A stretch of 64,000 nucleotides of DNA from Actinocatenispora rupis. GTDB lineage: Bacteria > Actinomycetota > Actinomycetes > Mycobacteriales > Micromonosporaceae. The stretch lies in NCBI RefSeq assembly GCF_016861975.1, contig NZ_BOMB01000003.1, positions 62,001 through 126,000 of the forward strand. The letters are read 5' to 3'. Position 1 is the first letter of the stretch. The number at the start of each line of letters is the position of its first letter. A program made the translations under genes and the position numbers. The notes under the pieces were generated by a model. The model was not told the DNA's origin, did no database searches, and saw only the letters and a list, made by a program, of their open reading frames with translations. Shown one piece after another: positions 15,924-25,355 of the stretch.

Positions 15924-16675
15924 GCGGACACCTCCGTCTGCTCGGCCGCGGGTTCGACCGGGGCCGGGGTCGCGACGCGGGGACGGCCGGCGCGCATCCG
16001 GCGGTCCAGCCAGTTCACCAGGTACGTCAGCGGGATCGTGATCACCAGGTAGCACAGGCCCGCGGCGACCAGCGACGACGAGTTGTACGACGCGGCCTGG
16101 TGCTCCTGCGCGATGAAGTACAGCTCGCGCTGCCCGACGGCGAGGCCGAGCAGGTACACCAGCGAGCTCTCCTTGATGTCGACGATGAACTGCCCGGCCA
16201 GCGCCGGCAGCACGTTGCGGATCCCCTGCGGCACCACCACCAGCCGCATCGTCTTCAGGTACGACAGGCCGAGGCTGCGGCCCGCCTGGAGCTGGCCGGG
16301 CGGTACGGACTGGATGCCGGACCGGAAGATCTCGGCGCAGTACGCGGCGGAGATCAGGCCGACCGCCAGCACCGCGTACCCGAGGGGGCTTCGGCCGAAC
16401 GGGCGCAGGTGCGCCGCCGGCAGGCCGAGGCCGACCAGGCTGACGGTGACGATCGCCGGCAGCCCGCGGAACACGTCGACGTAGAGCCGGGCGGGCAGCC
16501 GTACCAGCCGGCGCTTCGACAGCAGCAGTACGGCCAGGAGCATGCCGAGGACGAGGCCGAACACGATCGCGAGTACCGCGATCAGCAGGGTGTTGCGGAG
16601 ACCCTCGCCGAGCAGTTCGGGCAGTACCGACCACATCTCGTGCACGTCGAAGAAGGTGTGCAGAAAGTCGCCCAC
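15920..16675 (-). CDS. Polar amino-acid ABC transporter, permease
   Basis: A 251-residue HisM/GlnP-type permease: membrane helices about residues 27-50, 65-82, 90-110 and 200-225, and the cytoplasmic coupling loop around [18 protein letters not shown] (EAA-like). A single permease gene implies a homodimer. The start is GTG at 16675 with GGAGG 4-5 nt upstream. First gene of the operon permease - ATPase - binding protein - CocE hydrolase. Confidence 0.9.
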   Translation of the reverse strand: MGDFLHTFFDVHEMWSVLPELLGEGLRNTLLIAVLAIVFGLVLGMLLAVLLLSKRRLVRLPARLYVDVFRGLPAIVTVSLVGLGLPAAHLRPFGRSPLGYAVLAVGLISAAYCAEIFRSGIQSVPPGQLQAGRSLGLSYLKTMRLVVVPQGIRNVLPALAGQFIVDIKESSLVYLLGLAVGQRELYFIAQEHQAASYNSSSLVAAGLCYLVITIPLTYLVNWLDRRMRAGRPRVATPAPVEPAAEQTEVSA

Positions 16676-17031
16676 GGCGCCTCCGATCGCGCTGCCGTAC
16701 CAGCATCCGGGAAGGTTGAATCAGGAGCTGGGATGGCCCTGACCAGGCAACACCGTAGACACGAGGGCCCGCGGCGGGCACCGACGGTTGCGCCAGAGTG
16801 GTAACTGTCGCGCGCCGGACCGGACAGGACGCCTGCGGCGGGGAGGAAAGGGTGCCGGCGGCGGGGATGAAGCGGTCTCCCGGAGCCGGGTGGGGGCCCG
16901 GGCCCGGGAGACCGCGCCCGGCGTCGCACGAGCGGAATGCTCGACTCGGGGGGTGTCGACGCCGGGAGCCGGTTCGGACCCGCGCCGGTCCGATCGCGTG
17001 CACGCTACCCCATGCGGTTACGGTGATCGAC
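16676..17031. other. 356-bp divergent intergenic region
   Basis: Lies between the ABC permease and the PPOX flavoprotein. It contains a GC-only self-complementary stretch near 16890-16905 and a leaderless -10 box for the right-hand gene (TACGGT, 17019-17024). No gene or convincing operator was seen. Confidence 0.45.
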
Positions 17032-17508
17032 ATGCCGACGTACGCGAGCGCACGGCGCCCGGACCGCGACGACCTGCTGGAGTTCGTCCGGCCGCGCCAC
17101 CACGCGGTCCTGTTCACGACCCGGCGCGACGGTCGCCCGCAGGTCTCCCCGGTGACGTGCGGCGTGGACACCGCGGGCCGCGTCGTCGTCTCCACGTACC
17201 CGGAACGGGCCAAGGCGCGCAACGCGCGACGTGACCCCCGGGTCACCGTGTGCGTGCTGTCCGACGAGTTCAACGGGCCGTACGTGCAGCTCGACGGGAC
17301 GGCGGAGGTGCTCGACCTGCCCGACGCGATCGAGGACATGGTCGAGTACTACCGGTGCATCGGCGGCGAGCACCCGGACTGGGACGAGTACCGGGCGGCG
17401 ATGGTGCGGCAGGGCAAGTGCCTGATCCGCGTCACGATCGACGACTGGGGTCCGGTCGCGAGCGGCGGCTTCCCGCCACGGCTGGCCCCGGACGAGCCGA
17501 ACCGCTAG
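17032..17508 (+). CDS. PPOX-class flavin/F420-binding protein
   Basis: A 158-residue split-barrel protein. [19 protein letters not shown] (split over strands 1-2), [23 protein letters not shown] and [11 protein letters not shown] are the typical elements of the pyridoxamine-5-phosphate-oxidase-like family that in actinobacteria binds FMN or F420. Such proteins reduce quinone-like or aromatic substrates; this one is not assignable further. TACGGT ends 7 nt before ATG 17032, so a leaderless transcript is likely. Confidence 0.8.
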   Translation: MPTYASARRPDRDDLLEFVRPRHHAVLFTTRRDGRPQVSPVTCGVDTAGRVVVSTYPERAKARNARRDPRVTVCVLSDEFNGPYVQLDGTAEVLDLPDAIEDMVEYYRCIGGEHPDWDEYRAAMVRQGKCLIRVTIDDWGPVASGGFPPRLAPDEPNR

Positions 17509-17557
17509 CGTTTGGGCGCAAATCTTCCGCGTACACGCCAACTCGGAGGAATTCGCC

Positions 17558-18811
17558 ATGAAGCGACGTGCGGTCCTGATCGGCGGTGCCGTGCTCGCCG
17601 CCGGCGTCACGGGCGGCGACCCGGCCTTCGCCAGCACCCGGAAGGCCACAGTGGACACCCGCAACATCGCCTACCGCGCCTGGTCCGGCGCCGACCTCGG
17701 CGCGGGCGCCACCGCCGGTACCACGGTGGCGAACGGCACGGTCGTGCTCGGCGAACCGGTCGGCACCGTCGACTACACCGACCCGTACGGCGGGGGCACC
17801 CGGACGTACGAGTTCGGGCAGTGGACGTCGCCGGTGGTCGAACCCGGCTTCGGGCTGACCCAGCTCATCGCGTCGTGGAACGCCGCGACGCCGGGCGGCA
17901 GCTGGCTCCAGGTCGAGGCGCGCGGCCCCGGCACCGCCTGGTACGTGCTGGGCCGGTGGGCGGCCGACGACACGGCGCTGCACCGTACGTCGGTGGCCGG
18001 GCAGTCCGACCCGAACGGCCGCGTCGACGTCGACACGTTCGTCGCCGCGTCCGGCGTCACCCTCGCCAGCTGGCAGCTGCGCCTCACCCTGTACCGCCCG
18101 GCCGGCAGTACCGACAGCCCGGCCGTACGGTCGCTCGGCGCGGTCGCGTCGGCGCTGCCGACGAAGAAGCCGACCGCGAGCGCGCCCGGTCCCGCCGCCG
18201 GCACCGTACTCGACGTGCCGAGGTACTCGCAGGAGATCCACGACGGGCAGTACCCGCAGTGGGACGGGGGCGGCGAGGCGTGGTGCAGCCCCACGTCGAC
18301 GTCCATGGTCGTCGCGTACTGGGGCACCGGTCCGACGCCCGCCGACTACGCCTGGGTCGATCCGTCGTACGCCGACCCGTGGGTCGACCACGCCGCCCGC
18401 AACACCTACGACCACGCGTACTCCGGGTGCGGCAACTGGCCGTTCAACACCGCGCACGCGGCGCGCTTCGGTGGGCTGGCCACGTTCGTGACACGGCTGC
18501 GGTCGCTGACCGAGGCGGAACTGTTCGTCCAGGCGGGCATCCCGCTGGTGGTGTCGGTGTCGTTCCGCAAGGGCGAGATCCCGGGCCTCGACTACGCGAC
18601 GAACGGGCACCTGCTGGTGATCGCCGGGTTCGCCGCCGACGGCAGCCCCGTCCTCAACGACCCGTACTCCCCGGACGACGCAGCGGTGCGCAAGACGGTG
18701 GGGCGTGCCGAGTTCGAGGCGGCATGGCTGACCGGTTCCGGCGGCACCACGTACGTGATCCACGATCCGGGCACGCCGCTGCCGCCCGCGCCCGGCCAGG
18801 CCAACTGGTAA
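17558..18811 (+). CDS. Secreted C39-like cysteine peptidase
   Basis: A 417-residue exported protein with signal peptide (MKRRAVLIGGAVLAAG..., cleavage near residue 26). Residues 30-205 are beta-rich and resemble an uncharacterised sandwich domain; residues about 220-405 are a Peptidase_C39_2-type domain with the catalytic Cys in EAWCSPTSTSM (near 243), His in NGHLLVIAG (near 350) and NDPY (near 367). GGAGG precedes ATG 17558. A TAGCGT box overlaps the stop of the upstream gene, so it may have its own promoter. Likely an extracellular protease or peptidoglycan/bacteriocin-processing enzyme. Confidence 0.78.
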   Translation: MKRRAVLIGGAVLAAGVTGGDPAFASTRKATVDTRNIAYRAWSGADLGAGATAGTTVANGTVVLGEPVGTVDYTDPYGGGTRTYEFGQWTSPVVEPGFGLTQLIASWNAATPGGSWLQVEARGPGTAWYVLGRWAADDTALHRTSVAGQSDPNGRVDVDTFVAASGVTLASWQLRLTLYRPAGSTDSPAVRSLGAVASALPTKKPTASAPGPAAGTVLDVPRYSQEIHDGQYPQWDGGGEAWCSPTSTSMVVAYWGTGPTPADYAWVDPSYADPWVDHAARNTYDHAYSGCGNWPFNTAHAARFGGLATFVTRLRSLTEAELFVQAGIPLVVSVSFRKGEIPGLDYATNGHLLVIAGFAADGSPVLNDPYSPDDAAVRKTVGRAEFEAAWLTGSGGTTYVIHDPGTPLPPAPGQANW

Positions 18812-18851
18812 TCCGCTACCCGACGCACCGCGGCGCCGGGAGACTGGCGCC

Positions 18852-19607
18852 ATGGCAACGTTCGACGATCTCGTCGCCGAGGGCGCCGCGGTGCCGGTCG
18901 AGGGCTGGGACTTCTCCTGGTTCGCCGGCCGCGCGACCGAGGCGCGCCCCTCCTGGGGGTACGCCCGGCTCCTCGGCGAGTACCTGGCCCGCGCGCACCG
19001 CGCCCTCGACCTCGACACCGGCGGCGGCGAGGTCGTCGCCACCGCCGGCACTCCGCCACCGGTACTGGTCGCCACCGAGTCCTGGGCGCCCAACGTGCCG
19101 GTCGCGCAGGCGAACCTGGCGCCGCTGTCCGGCGTCGTCGTACGCACCGCGCCGGACGCGCCGCTGCCGTTCGCCGACGGCACGTTCGACCTGGTCACCA
19201 GCCGCCATCCGGTACGCGCGGACTGGCCCGAGATCGCCCGCGTCCTCGCCCCCGGCGGCACGTACCTGTCGCAGCAGGTGGGGCGGGCCTCCGTGCACGA
19301 GCTGTCCGAGTACTTCCTGGGGCCGACGCCGGTGGCGCCGGGGCGCGACCCGGAGGTCGCCGTGGCCGCCGCGTACGCCGCGGGGTTGCGGATCAGGCGG
19401 CTGCTCGTGGAGTCGCTGCCGATGACGTTCGACGACGTCGCCGCGGTCATCGTGTTCCTGCGGAAGGTCCCGTGGATCGTCCCGGGATTCACCGTGGACG
19501 CGTACCGCGACCGGCTGCGGGAACTGCACGACCGGATCACCGCCGACGGCCCGTTCCGCGCGACCTCGGCCCGTTTCCTCATCGAGGCGGTACGCCCGGC
19601 CGGCTGA
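18852..19607 (+). CDS. Class I SAM-dependent methyltransferase
   Basis: A 251-residue methyltransferase-like protein. The SAM-binding part is recognisable as ALDLDTGGGEVVATAG (near residue 53; motif I with LDLDTGGG) and PFADGTFDLVTSRHPV (motif IV region), followed by the ARVLAPGGTYLSQQVG strand. The substrate is unknown. It lies 40 bp downstream of the peptidase gene and converges on the MFS gene. Confidence 0.8.
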   Translation: MATFDDLVAEGAAVPVEGWDFSWFAGRATEARPSWGYARLLGEYLARAHRALDLDTGGGEVVATAGTPPPVLVATESWAPNVPVAQANLAPLSGVVVRTAPDAPLPFADGTFDLVTSRHPVRADWPEIARVLAPGGTYLSQQVGRASVHELSEYFLGPTPVAPGRDPEVAVAAAYAAGLRIRRLLVESLPMTFDDVAAVIVFLRKVPWIVPGFTVDAYRDRLRELHDRITADGPFRATSARFLIEAVRPAG

Positions 19608-19617
19608 CCGCGGGCGC

Positions 19618-19677
19618 GGATGGGGCGAGGGGCCAGGAAACCCCCCAGTACCTGGCGCCTCGCCCGGAGCCCCATCC
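19618..19677. terminator. Large bidirectional hairpin
   Basis: GGATGGGG (19618-19625) pairs with CCCCATCC (19670-19677), and 19626-19637 pairs with 19651-19662 (11 of 12), with a 13-nt apical loop. It lies between convergent methyltransferase and MFS genes, fitting a bidirectional terminator. Confidence 0.7.
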
Positions 19678-19813
19678 TGACCCGTCGGACGGCCCGCGCC
19701 AACCCCGCGGCACCCGATTTGCGGACGCTCAACCGATCCGCCACCCGGACGGAGGACGCCGCGCCGGTGCGGCCGGCGGGATGTCCGCCGACCGCACCCG
19801 GGTCCGGTTCGTG

Positions 19814-21211
19814 TCACCGGCGCGGCTTCGGCAGCGCCTGGGCCAGTACCGCCACGGCCAGTGCGGCGAGGACCAGGTACACCAGCCCGGCGCGGAACGC
19901 CACGGCGTACCCGGCGGTGAGCCGGCCGTAGAACAGGACGCCGATGACCGCGATGCCGAGCGCGCCACCGACCTGCTGCGCGGTGTTGAGCGCGCCCGCG
20001 GCCGCCCCCGCGTACTCGACCGGCACGCGGGCCAGTACGAGGGTGGTCAGGGGGGCGAGGACGAGGCCCATGCCGACGCCGGTGACCGCGAACCCGGGCA
20101 CCAGCGCGGCCACCGACCCGGCCGGCACGGTCAGGTACACGAGGGTCAGGCCGAGCGCCATGGTGCCGCCGCCGAGGGCCAGCGCCTGCCGCCCGAGGCG
20201 TGCGGCGACGCGGCCGGCGAGCAGCGAGCTGCCGACGTACCCGAGGGCGATGGGGGTGAACGCCACGCCGGAACCGAGCGGCCCCATGCCGTGCCCGGCC
20301 TGGAGGTAGAGCGCGAGGACGAAGAAGAACGACCCCATGCCCGCCTGGAACGCGACGGTGGCGACGAGTCCGACCCCGAACGTACGGTGCCGGAACAGCG
20401 CCGGGTGCACCAGCGGTCCCCCGCCGCGCGCCGCCACCCGCCGCTGGTACGCGACGAACCCGGCGCCCAGCGGTACGGCAGCGGCCAGGGACAGCCAGGT
20501 CCACGCCGGCCAGCCGTGCTCGCGCCCCTCCACGAGCGGCAGGACGACGGCGAGCAGGGCGAGCGTCACCAGCGCGGCGCCGGGCAGGTCGAGCTGACCG
20601 CCGGTGCGCCGCCCGCCCGGTACCAGGCGCGGCGCGAGCGCCAGCGTCACGAGGCCGACCGGGACGTTCACGAGAAAGCAGGCGCGCCAACCGAGTCCGG
20701 CCACGTCCGCGTCGATGAGCAGGCCGCCGACGAGCTGCCCACCGACCGCCGCCAACCCCAGGGTCAGCGCGTACGCGGTGAGCGCCCGGACCCGGTCCGC
20801 CCCCTCGTACGTGCGGCGCAGGATCGCGAGGCCCTGCGGGGTGAGCAGCGCCGCCGCGAGACCCTGGCCGACCCGGGCGGCGATCAGCCAGCCCGCGCCC
20901 GGTGCCAGCCCGCACCCGGCGGACGCCGCCGTGAACAGCGCCAGCCCGAGCAGGAACATCCGCTTCTGTCCGTACAGGTCGCCGAGCCGGCCGCCGAGGA
21001 TCAGCGCCGACGCCAGCGCCAGGCCGTACCCGGCGAGGACGAGCTGGCTGTCGCCGGTGGTCGCGGACAGGTCCCGCTGCATGGACGGGACGGCGACGGC
21101 CACGATGAAGAAGTCCAGGGTCACCATGAACGCCGCGGTGAGGATCACCGGCAGCGCGGCCCAGCGGCGTACCGCGGTGGGCGTGGTGGGCAGGTTCAGT
21201 ACTGCGGTCAC
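19814..21211 (-). CDS. MFS drug-type exporter (DHA2, EmrB/QacA-like)
   Basis: A 465-residue transporter with about 14 membrane helices. The first helix carries ILTAAFMVTLDFFIVAVAVPS (TLDxxIVxVAxP, motif D1 of DHA2 exporters) and the 2-3 loop has GGRLGDLYGQKR (motif A). Motif C-like Gly-rich segments follow (GLAAVGGQLVGGLL). It should export hydrophobic compounds by proton antiport. Start GTG 21211 with GGAGAG upstream. No adjacent TetR-type regulator is present. Confidence 0.88.
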   Translation of the reverse strand: MTAVLNLPTTPTAVRRWAALPVILTAAFMVTLDFFIVAVAVPSMQRDLSATTGDSQLVLAGYGLALASALILGGRLGDLYGQKRMFLLGLALFTAASAGCGLAPGAGWLIAARVGQGLAAALLTPQGLAILRRTYEGADRVRALTAYALTLGLAAVGGQLVGGLLIDADVAGLGWRACFLVNVPVGLVTLALAPRLVPGGRRTGGQLDLPGAALVTLALLAVVLPLVEGREHGWPAWTWLSLAAAVPLGAGFVAYQRRVAARGGGPLVHPALFRHRTFGVGLVATVAFQAGMGSFFFVLALYLQAGHGMGPLGSGVAFTPIALGYVGSSLLAGRVAARLGRQALALGGGTMALGLTLVYLTVPAGSVAALVPGFAVTGVGMGLVLAPLTTLVLARVPVEYAGAAAGALNTAQQVGGALGIAVIGVLFYGRLTAGYAVAFRAGLVYLVLAALAVAVLAQALPKPRR

Positions 21212-21380
21212 GGGTCTCTCCGTCCCCTCGTGGTGTGCGGCACCACGATCACCCGGGCACGGTCACGCCGTCGATGACCTCGCGGGTCAAGTGGCCGGTT
21301 CACCGGCGCCCGCCCGCCGGCCGACCGACAATGGAGCCGTCCACCGGCCGCGGACGCGGCGGGTCGGCGAGGGAGGACCG

Positions 21381-21800
21381 ATGGGTGAGGCGGACCGGCG
21401 GCTGCGCGAGGAACTGGCCGAGCTGGAGGCCCAACGCGCCAGGCTCGCGGCGGACCTGCCCGCCGACCGTGGCCCCGGCGACAGCGCCGACGAGGCGCAG
21501 GAGATCGGCCTGGCCACCGAGATCTCCCACCTGGACGTCCGGATCACCGAACTCCGGGACCGCCTGACGTACGGCGGGGAGCCGGTGGACGGGCCGCCGC
21601 TCGGTACCAGCGCGGTGCTGCGCTACCCGGACGGGAGTACGGAGCGGTTGGAGGTGGCGGCGGCCCCGGCGGCCGGCGCCATCACCCAGGACAGCCCGCT
21701 GGCGCGCGCGCTGGCCGGGCACGGCGCCGGCGAGACCGTCACGTGGGCGACGCCGTCCGGCCGGGTCAGCGCGCGGATCGAGGAGTACCGGACGCCCTGA
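21381..21800 (+). CDS. GreA/GreB-like transcription elongation factor homologue
   Basis: A 139-residue protein. The N-terminal part is a coiled-coil hairpin (residues 1-65) whose tip, GDSADEAQEIG, aligns with GDLxENAEYxAA of GreA: Asp34 is kept and the second acidic residue is Asp37 (Glu in GreA). The C-terminal part (ITQDSPLARALAGHGAGETV, residues about 97-116, then TPSGRVSARI) matches the GreA FKBP-like domain (SIxSPLGxALlGkxvGD). It is clearly divergent and probably a paralogue of the housekeeping factor, acting in the RNA polymerase secondary channel. ATG 21381 has GGAGG upstream. Confidence 0.78.
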   Translation: MGEADRRLREELAELEAQRARLAADLPADRGPGDSADEAQEIGLATEISHLDVRITELRDRLTYGGEPVDGPPLGTSAVLRYPDGSTERLEVAAAPAAGAITQDSPLARALAGHGAGETVTWATPSGRVSARIEEYRTP

Positions 21801-21986
21801 CGCGCCCCGTACGCAGCGGGTCGTACGGGGTGAGGTCGGTGTCGGGGGTGCCGACGGCGGCGGCCGCGGCGAGCCGCCCGGCGTACGGGCACATGGTGAG
21901 GCCGCCGGCGACGGCCCCGGCCGCACGGGCGTGCGGGCCGGGGCCGGGATGGGCGGATCCCGCTGTGGGGCAACGGGATCCGGGGT

Positions 21987-24038
21987 TCAGCTCTTCGGCG
22001 CGGTCAGGTCGTACACCGTGGTGCCGCCGACCGTCTTCGCGGTGAAGTGCGCCGCGACCCAGGAGGCGATCCGGTTGTTGCCACCCATTCCGCCGCCCAT
22101 GCCGCCCTGGCCCTCCGAGACGTAGTAGTGGATCTGGTGCGCCGCCACGTACGCCGTGAACTGCGCGAGCGTCGGGTAGTTGTCGCCGCCCGAGAACCCG
22201 CCGACCGCGAGTACCGAGGCGCCGCTGTTCAGTTCCAGCGGGGCGGCCATCATCGAGCCGTTCGTGGCCGCCGCCCAGCGGTACGAGGTGCTCTGCTTCA
22301 GCAGCGCCACCAGCGCGCTGTTGGTTCCCATCTCCCCGCCGGGACCGCCCGTCCCGCGGCCACCCTGCGGCCCGGTCGACCCGCCGGGCGCGTTGCCCGA
22401 ACCGTTGCCCGTGCCGCCGGGCGCGCTGCCGTTGCCGGGCGCGTTGCCGGTACGGCCGTTGCCGGAGGTGCCGCCGCCGGGGAAGCCGCCCATGCCGCCG
22501 GATACGTACCCGGAGGGGCCGGCGCTCGGGGTACTGCCGGTGTGCGCGGTGCCGGCCGTGGCCGCGCCGAACGCCGCGCTGCCGCCGATCCCGGCGACGG
22601 CCAGGACCACGGCGAGCAGCACCGCGATCCGGCGTACCACGAGCGAACGCGGGCCCGGTGTGCTGGCGAGCCCGACTCCGGCCCGGCCGCCGACGAGCAG
22701 CCAGACGGCGGCCGCGAGCGACAGTACGAGGACCGCGTACCGCAGCTCGGGGTGCCAGGCGGAAGCGCGGGCGAGCAGTACGAACGACCAGGCGCCGGCG
22801 GCCACCACGACCACCGCCAGCAGCGCGCGGGACAGCAGGCTCGACCGGGTCTGCCACAGCCGCTGCACGCCGATCGCCAGGACGGCGGCGATCCCGGGCG
22901 CGAGCGCGACCGTGTAGTACGGGTGGATGATGCCGGACATGTAGCTGAAGGTGAGGCCGGTGACGAGCACCCAGCCGCCCCACAAAAGCAGCGCCGCCCG
23001 GGTCCGGTCGGTACGCGGGGAGCGGCGGGTCAGCCACAGCCCGGCGAGGAGCGCCACCAGCGCGGCGGGCAGCAGCCAGGAGATCTCGGTGCCGAACTCG
23101 GACGAGAACATCCGGGTGATGCCGGTCGCGCCGCCGAAGCCACCGCCGGCACCACCGCCGCCTTTGCCGCCACCGCCGGGATTGCCGCCACCGCCGAAGA
23201 TCCGGCCCAGCCCGTTGTACCCGACGGCGAGCTGCAGCAGGCTGTTGGTCGTCGATCCCCCGATGTACGGCCGGGACGAGGCGGGCCACAGCTCCACCAG
23301 CGCCACGTACCAGCCGGCGGAGACGATCATCGCACCGCCGGCGGCGAGCAGGTGCCACAGCCGGCGCGGCAGCGACACCGGCGCCGCCACCAGGTACGCC
23401 AGCGCCAGGCCGGGGAGTACCAGGAGGGCCTGGAGCATCTTGGTCAGGAAGCCGAAACCGATCGCGGAGCCGGCGAGCACCAGCCAGCCGACGTGGCCGC
23501 GGCTGATCGCCCGGGTCGTCGCGTACGCGGCGGCGACGAGCAGCAGCACCAGCAGCGCGTCCGGGTTGTTGAACCGGAACATCACGACCGCGACCGGGGT
23601 CAGCGCGAGGACCGCGCCGGCCGCCAGACCGGCGACGTACCCGGCGACGCGGCGGACCGCACCGTACAGCAGGGCGACGGAGGCGACGCCCATCAACGCC
23701 TGCGGCGCGAGCATGCTCCAGGACGAGAAACCGAAGATCCGGCCGGACAGGCCCATCACCCACAGCGCGGCGGGCGGCTTGTCCACGGTGATGCCGGAAC
23801 CGGGGTCGAGCGAGCCGAACAGCCACGCCTTCCAGCTCTGCGTACCGGCCTGCACGGCGGCGGCGTAGAAGTCGTTGGCGTACCCGGAGGCCGACAGGTT
23901 CCACAGGTACAGCACGGCGGTGCCGACCAGCAGGACGCCGAGCGCCGGCCACAGCCAGACCGGGCGGCTCCTGCCGCGGGGCGGCGCGGCGTGCGCGGGT
24001 GGCGCGAGCGTCGTCGTGGACACGGTATCCCCCATCAT
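21987..24038 (-). CDS. PMT-type polytopic membrane glycosyltransferase (copy 1)
   Basis: A 683-residue integral membrane protein of the ArnT/PMT (GT-C) superfamily. After the first helix, the periplasmic loop GSLDPGSGITVDKPPAALW carries the conserved acidic residues; FRFNNPDALLVLLLV follows. There are about 11-12 helices. A Gly-rich loop (near residues 305-325) and a long Gly/Asn/Ser/Pro-rich extracytoplasmic segment (near 525-590) precede the C-terminal soluble domain (WAAATNGSMMAAPL, VGGFSGGDNYPTLAQF). It should use a polyprenyl-phosphate sugar. The gene starts 14 nt after the GT2/GtrA stop, so the two are one operon: the GT2 enzyme likely makes the lipid-linked donor. Confidence 0.85.
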   Translation of the reverse strand: MMGDTVSTTTLAPPAHAAPPRGRSRPVWLWPALGVLLVGTAVLYLWNLSASGYANDFYAAAVQAGTQSWKAWLFGSLDPGSGITVDKPPAALWVMGLSGRIFGFSSWSMLAPQALMGVASVALLYGAVRRVAGYVAGLAAGAVLALTPVAVVMFRFNNPDALLVLLLVAAAYATTRAISRGHVGWLVLAGSAIGFGFLTKMLQALLVLPGLALAYLVAAPVSLPRRLWHLLAAGGAMIVSAGWYVALVELWPASSRPYIGGSTTNSLLQLAVGYNGLGRIFGGGGNPGGGGKGGGGAGGGFGGATGITRMFSSEFGTEISWLLPAALVALLAGLWLTRRSPRTDRTRAALLLWGGWVLVTGLTFSYMSGIIHPYYTVALAPGIAAVLAIGVQRLWQTRSSLLSRALLAVVVVAAGAWSFVLLARASAWHPELRYAVLVLSLAAAVWLLVGGRAGVGLASTPGPRSLVVRRIAVLLAVVLAVAGIGGSAAFGAATAGTAHTGSTPSAGPSGYVSGGMGGFPGGGTSGNGRTGNAPGNGSAPGGTGNGSGNAPGGSTGPQGGRGTGGPGGEMGTNSALVALLKQSTSYRWAAATNGSMMAAPLELNSGASVLAVGGFSGGDNYPTLAQFTAYVAAHQIHYYVSEGQGGMGGGMGGNNRIASWVAAHFTAKTVGGTTVYDLTAPKS

Positions 24039-24052
24039 CGTCGTGGCAGTCT

Positions 24053-25288
24053 CTAGCGCGCGGTTCCGAAGACCCACACGCGCAACAGCAGGAAGCGCAG
24101 CGCGGTCGCCACCAGGTTCGCGGCGACCAGGACGACCAGCTCGACCAGCCGCTGCGGCGTACCGGTGAGCGCGTGCAGGACGGCCAGCGAACCGGACGTG
24201 AGCGCCAGGCCGAGCGCGAACACCAGCAGCCCCTGGGCCTGGTGGCGGCCCGCGTGCCGCCGCCCACTGATCCCGAACGTGAGGCGCCGGTTCGCCGCGG
24301 TGTTCGCGACCGCGGTCACCAGCAGCGCCACCAGGTTCGCCCCCTGCGCGCCGATCCCGTTGCGCAGCACCAGAAACAGCAGCAGGTACGCCAGCGTCGA
24401 CGCGACGCCGACCGCGGCGAACCGTACGGCCTGGCGGACGAGCCCGGCGGGCACCCCGGGCGTCCGTACCGGCAGGGGGTGGCGGCCGAGCTGGCTGCTC
24501 AGCTCCGCCAGCGGCAGCCGCCCGGTGGCGAGCGCCCGGCCGACCCGTACGATGCCCTTCAGGTCGGCCAGCGCCGTCGACACGATGTCCACCCGGCTGT
24601 CCGGGTCGTCCACCCAGTCCACCGGTACCTCGTGCACCCGCAGGCCGGCGCGCTGCGCCAGGACGAGGAGTTCGGTGTCGAAGAACCAGCCGGTGTCCTC
24701 CACCAGCGGCAGCAGCTCGCGCGCCACGTCCCGGCGGATCGCCTTGAACCCGCACTGCGCGTCGGAGAAGCCGACCCGCAGCGTGCCGCGCAGCAGCAGG
24801 TTGTAGCAGCGGGAGATGACCTCGCGCTTCGTCCCGCGTACGACCCGGGATCCGCGCGACAGCCGGGTACCGATGGCCAGGTCGGAGTGGCCGGTGATGA
24901 GCGGCGCCACCAGCGGCAGCAGCGCGGCCAGGTCCGTCGACAGGTCCACGTCCATGTACGCCAGCACCGGCGCGTCCGACGCCGACCAGACCTGCGCCAG
25001 CGCCCGGCCCCGGCCCTTCTGGTCCAGGTGCGTCACGGCCACCTCGGGCAGCTCCGCCGCGAGCTTCTGCGCGATCGGCAGCGTCTCGTCGGTACTCGCG
25101 TTGTCCGCCACCGTGATCCGGTACCGGTACGGGAAGTGCGTCCCCAGGTACTCGGTCAGCCGGTACACGCACGACGCCAGGTCGTCCTGTTCGTTGTAGA
25201 CCGGCACCACCACGTCGAGGACCGGGACGGTCGCGGACGTGGTGGGCACGGGTTCGCCCGGAGCGGACGGGATCGTCGAGGTTGCCAT
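24053..25288 (-). CDS. GT2 polyprenyl-phosphate glycosyltransferase fused to GtrA-type domain
   Basis: A 411-residue protein. Residues about 20-260 are a DPM1-like GT2 domain: VVVPVYNEQDDL, ADNASTDET, YMDVDLSTD (metal-binding DxD) and SDAQCGFKAIRRD. Residues about 280-405 are a four-helix GtrA-like flippase domain (AVRFAAVGVASTLAYLLLF, NTAANRRLTFG). It probably transfers a sugar to polyprenyl phosphate and helps flip it for the membrane glycosyltransferase encoded next. ATG 25288 is preferred over 25342; three 11-bp direct repeats lie just upstream, inside the longer reading. Confidence 0.85.
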   Translation of the reverse strand: MATSTIPSAPGEPVPTTSATVPVLDVVVPVYNEQDDLASCVYRLTEYLGTHFPYRYRITVADNASTDETLPIAQKLAAELPEVAVTHLDQKGRGRALAQVWSASDAPVLAYMDVDLSTDLAALLPLVAPLITGHSDLAIGTRLSRGSRVVRGTKREVISRCYNLLLRGTLRVGFSDAQCGFKAIRRDVARELLPLVEDTGWFFDTELLVLAQRAGLRVHEVPVDWVDDPDSRVDIVSTALADLKGIVRVGRALATGRLPLAELSSQLGRHPLPVRTPGVPAGLVRQAVRFAAVGVASTLAYLLLFLVLRNGIGAQGANLVALLVTAVANTAANRRLTFGISGRRHAGRHQAQGLLVFALGLALTSGSLAVLHALTGTPQRLVELVVLVAANLVATALRFLLLRVWVFGTAR

Positions 25289-25316
25289 GGTTCCGAGCCT
25301 CACCGGGTGCGCTTTG

Positions 25317-25349
25317 CCGGCTGTGTGGCGATCCTGTGCCACCTCTGTG
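25317..25349 (-). promoter_or_regulatory. Three 11-bp-pitch direct repeats upstream of the GT2/PMT operon
   Basis: On the plus strand TGTG occurs at 25324-25327, 25335-25338 and 25346-25349, each ending an 11-bp unit; on the minus (coding) strand this reads CACAG/CACA three times at 11-bp pitch, 30-60 bp before the ATG at 25288. OmpR/PhoB-type regulators bind direct repeats at this pitch. A similar array precedes the second PMT gene. Confidence 0.5.
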
Positions 25350-25355
25350 AGTACG

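Noticed and set aside
16885-16910. Self-complementary G/C-only stretch as an operator
   Set aside because: Pure G/C runs like this arise often in such DNA and it has no link to a promoter element.
22047-24056. 669-residue plus-strand open frame
   Set aside because: Antisense to PMT copy 1; Arg/Gly/Gln-rich with no motif.
24039-25172. Extension of PMT copy 1 to give a 1061-residue protein
   Set aside because: The extra part is the out-of-frame shadow of the GT2/GtrA gene.
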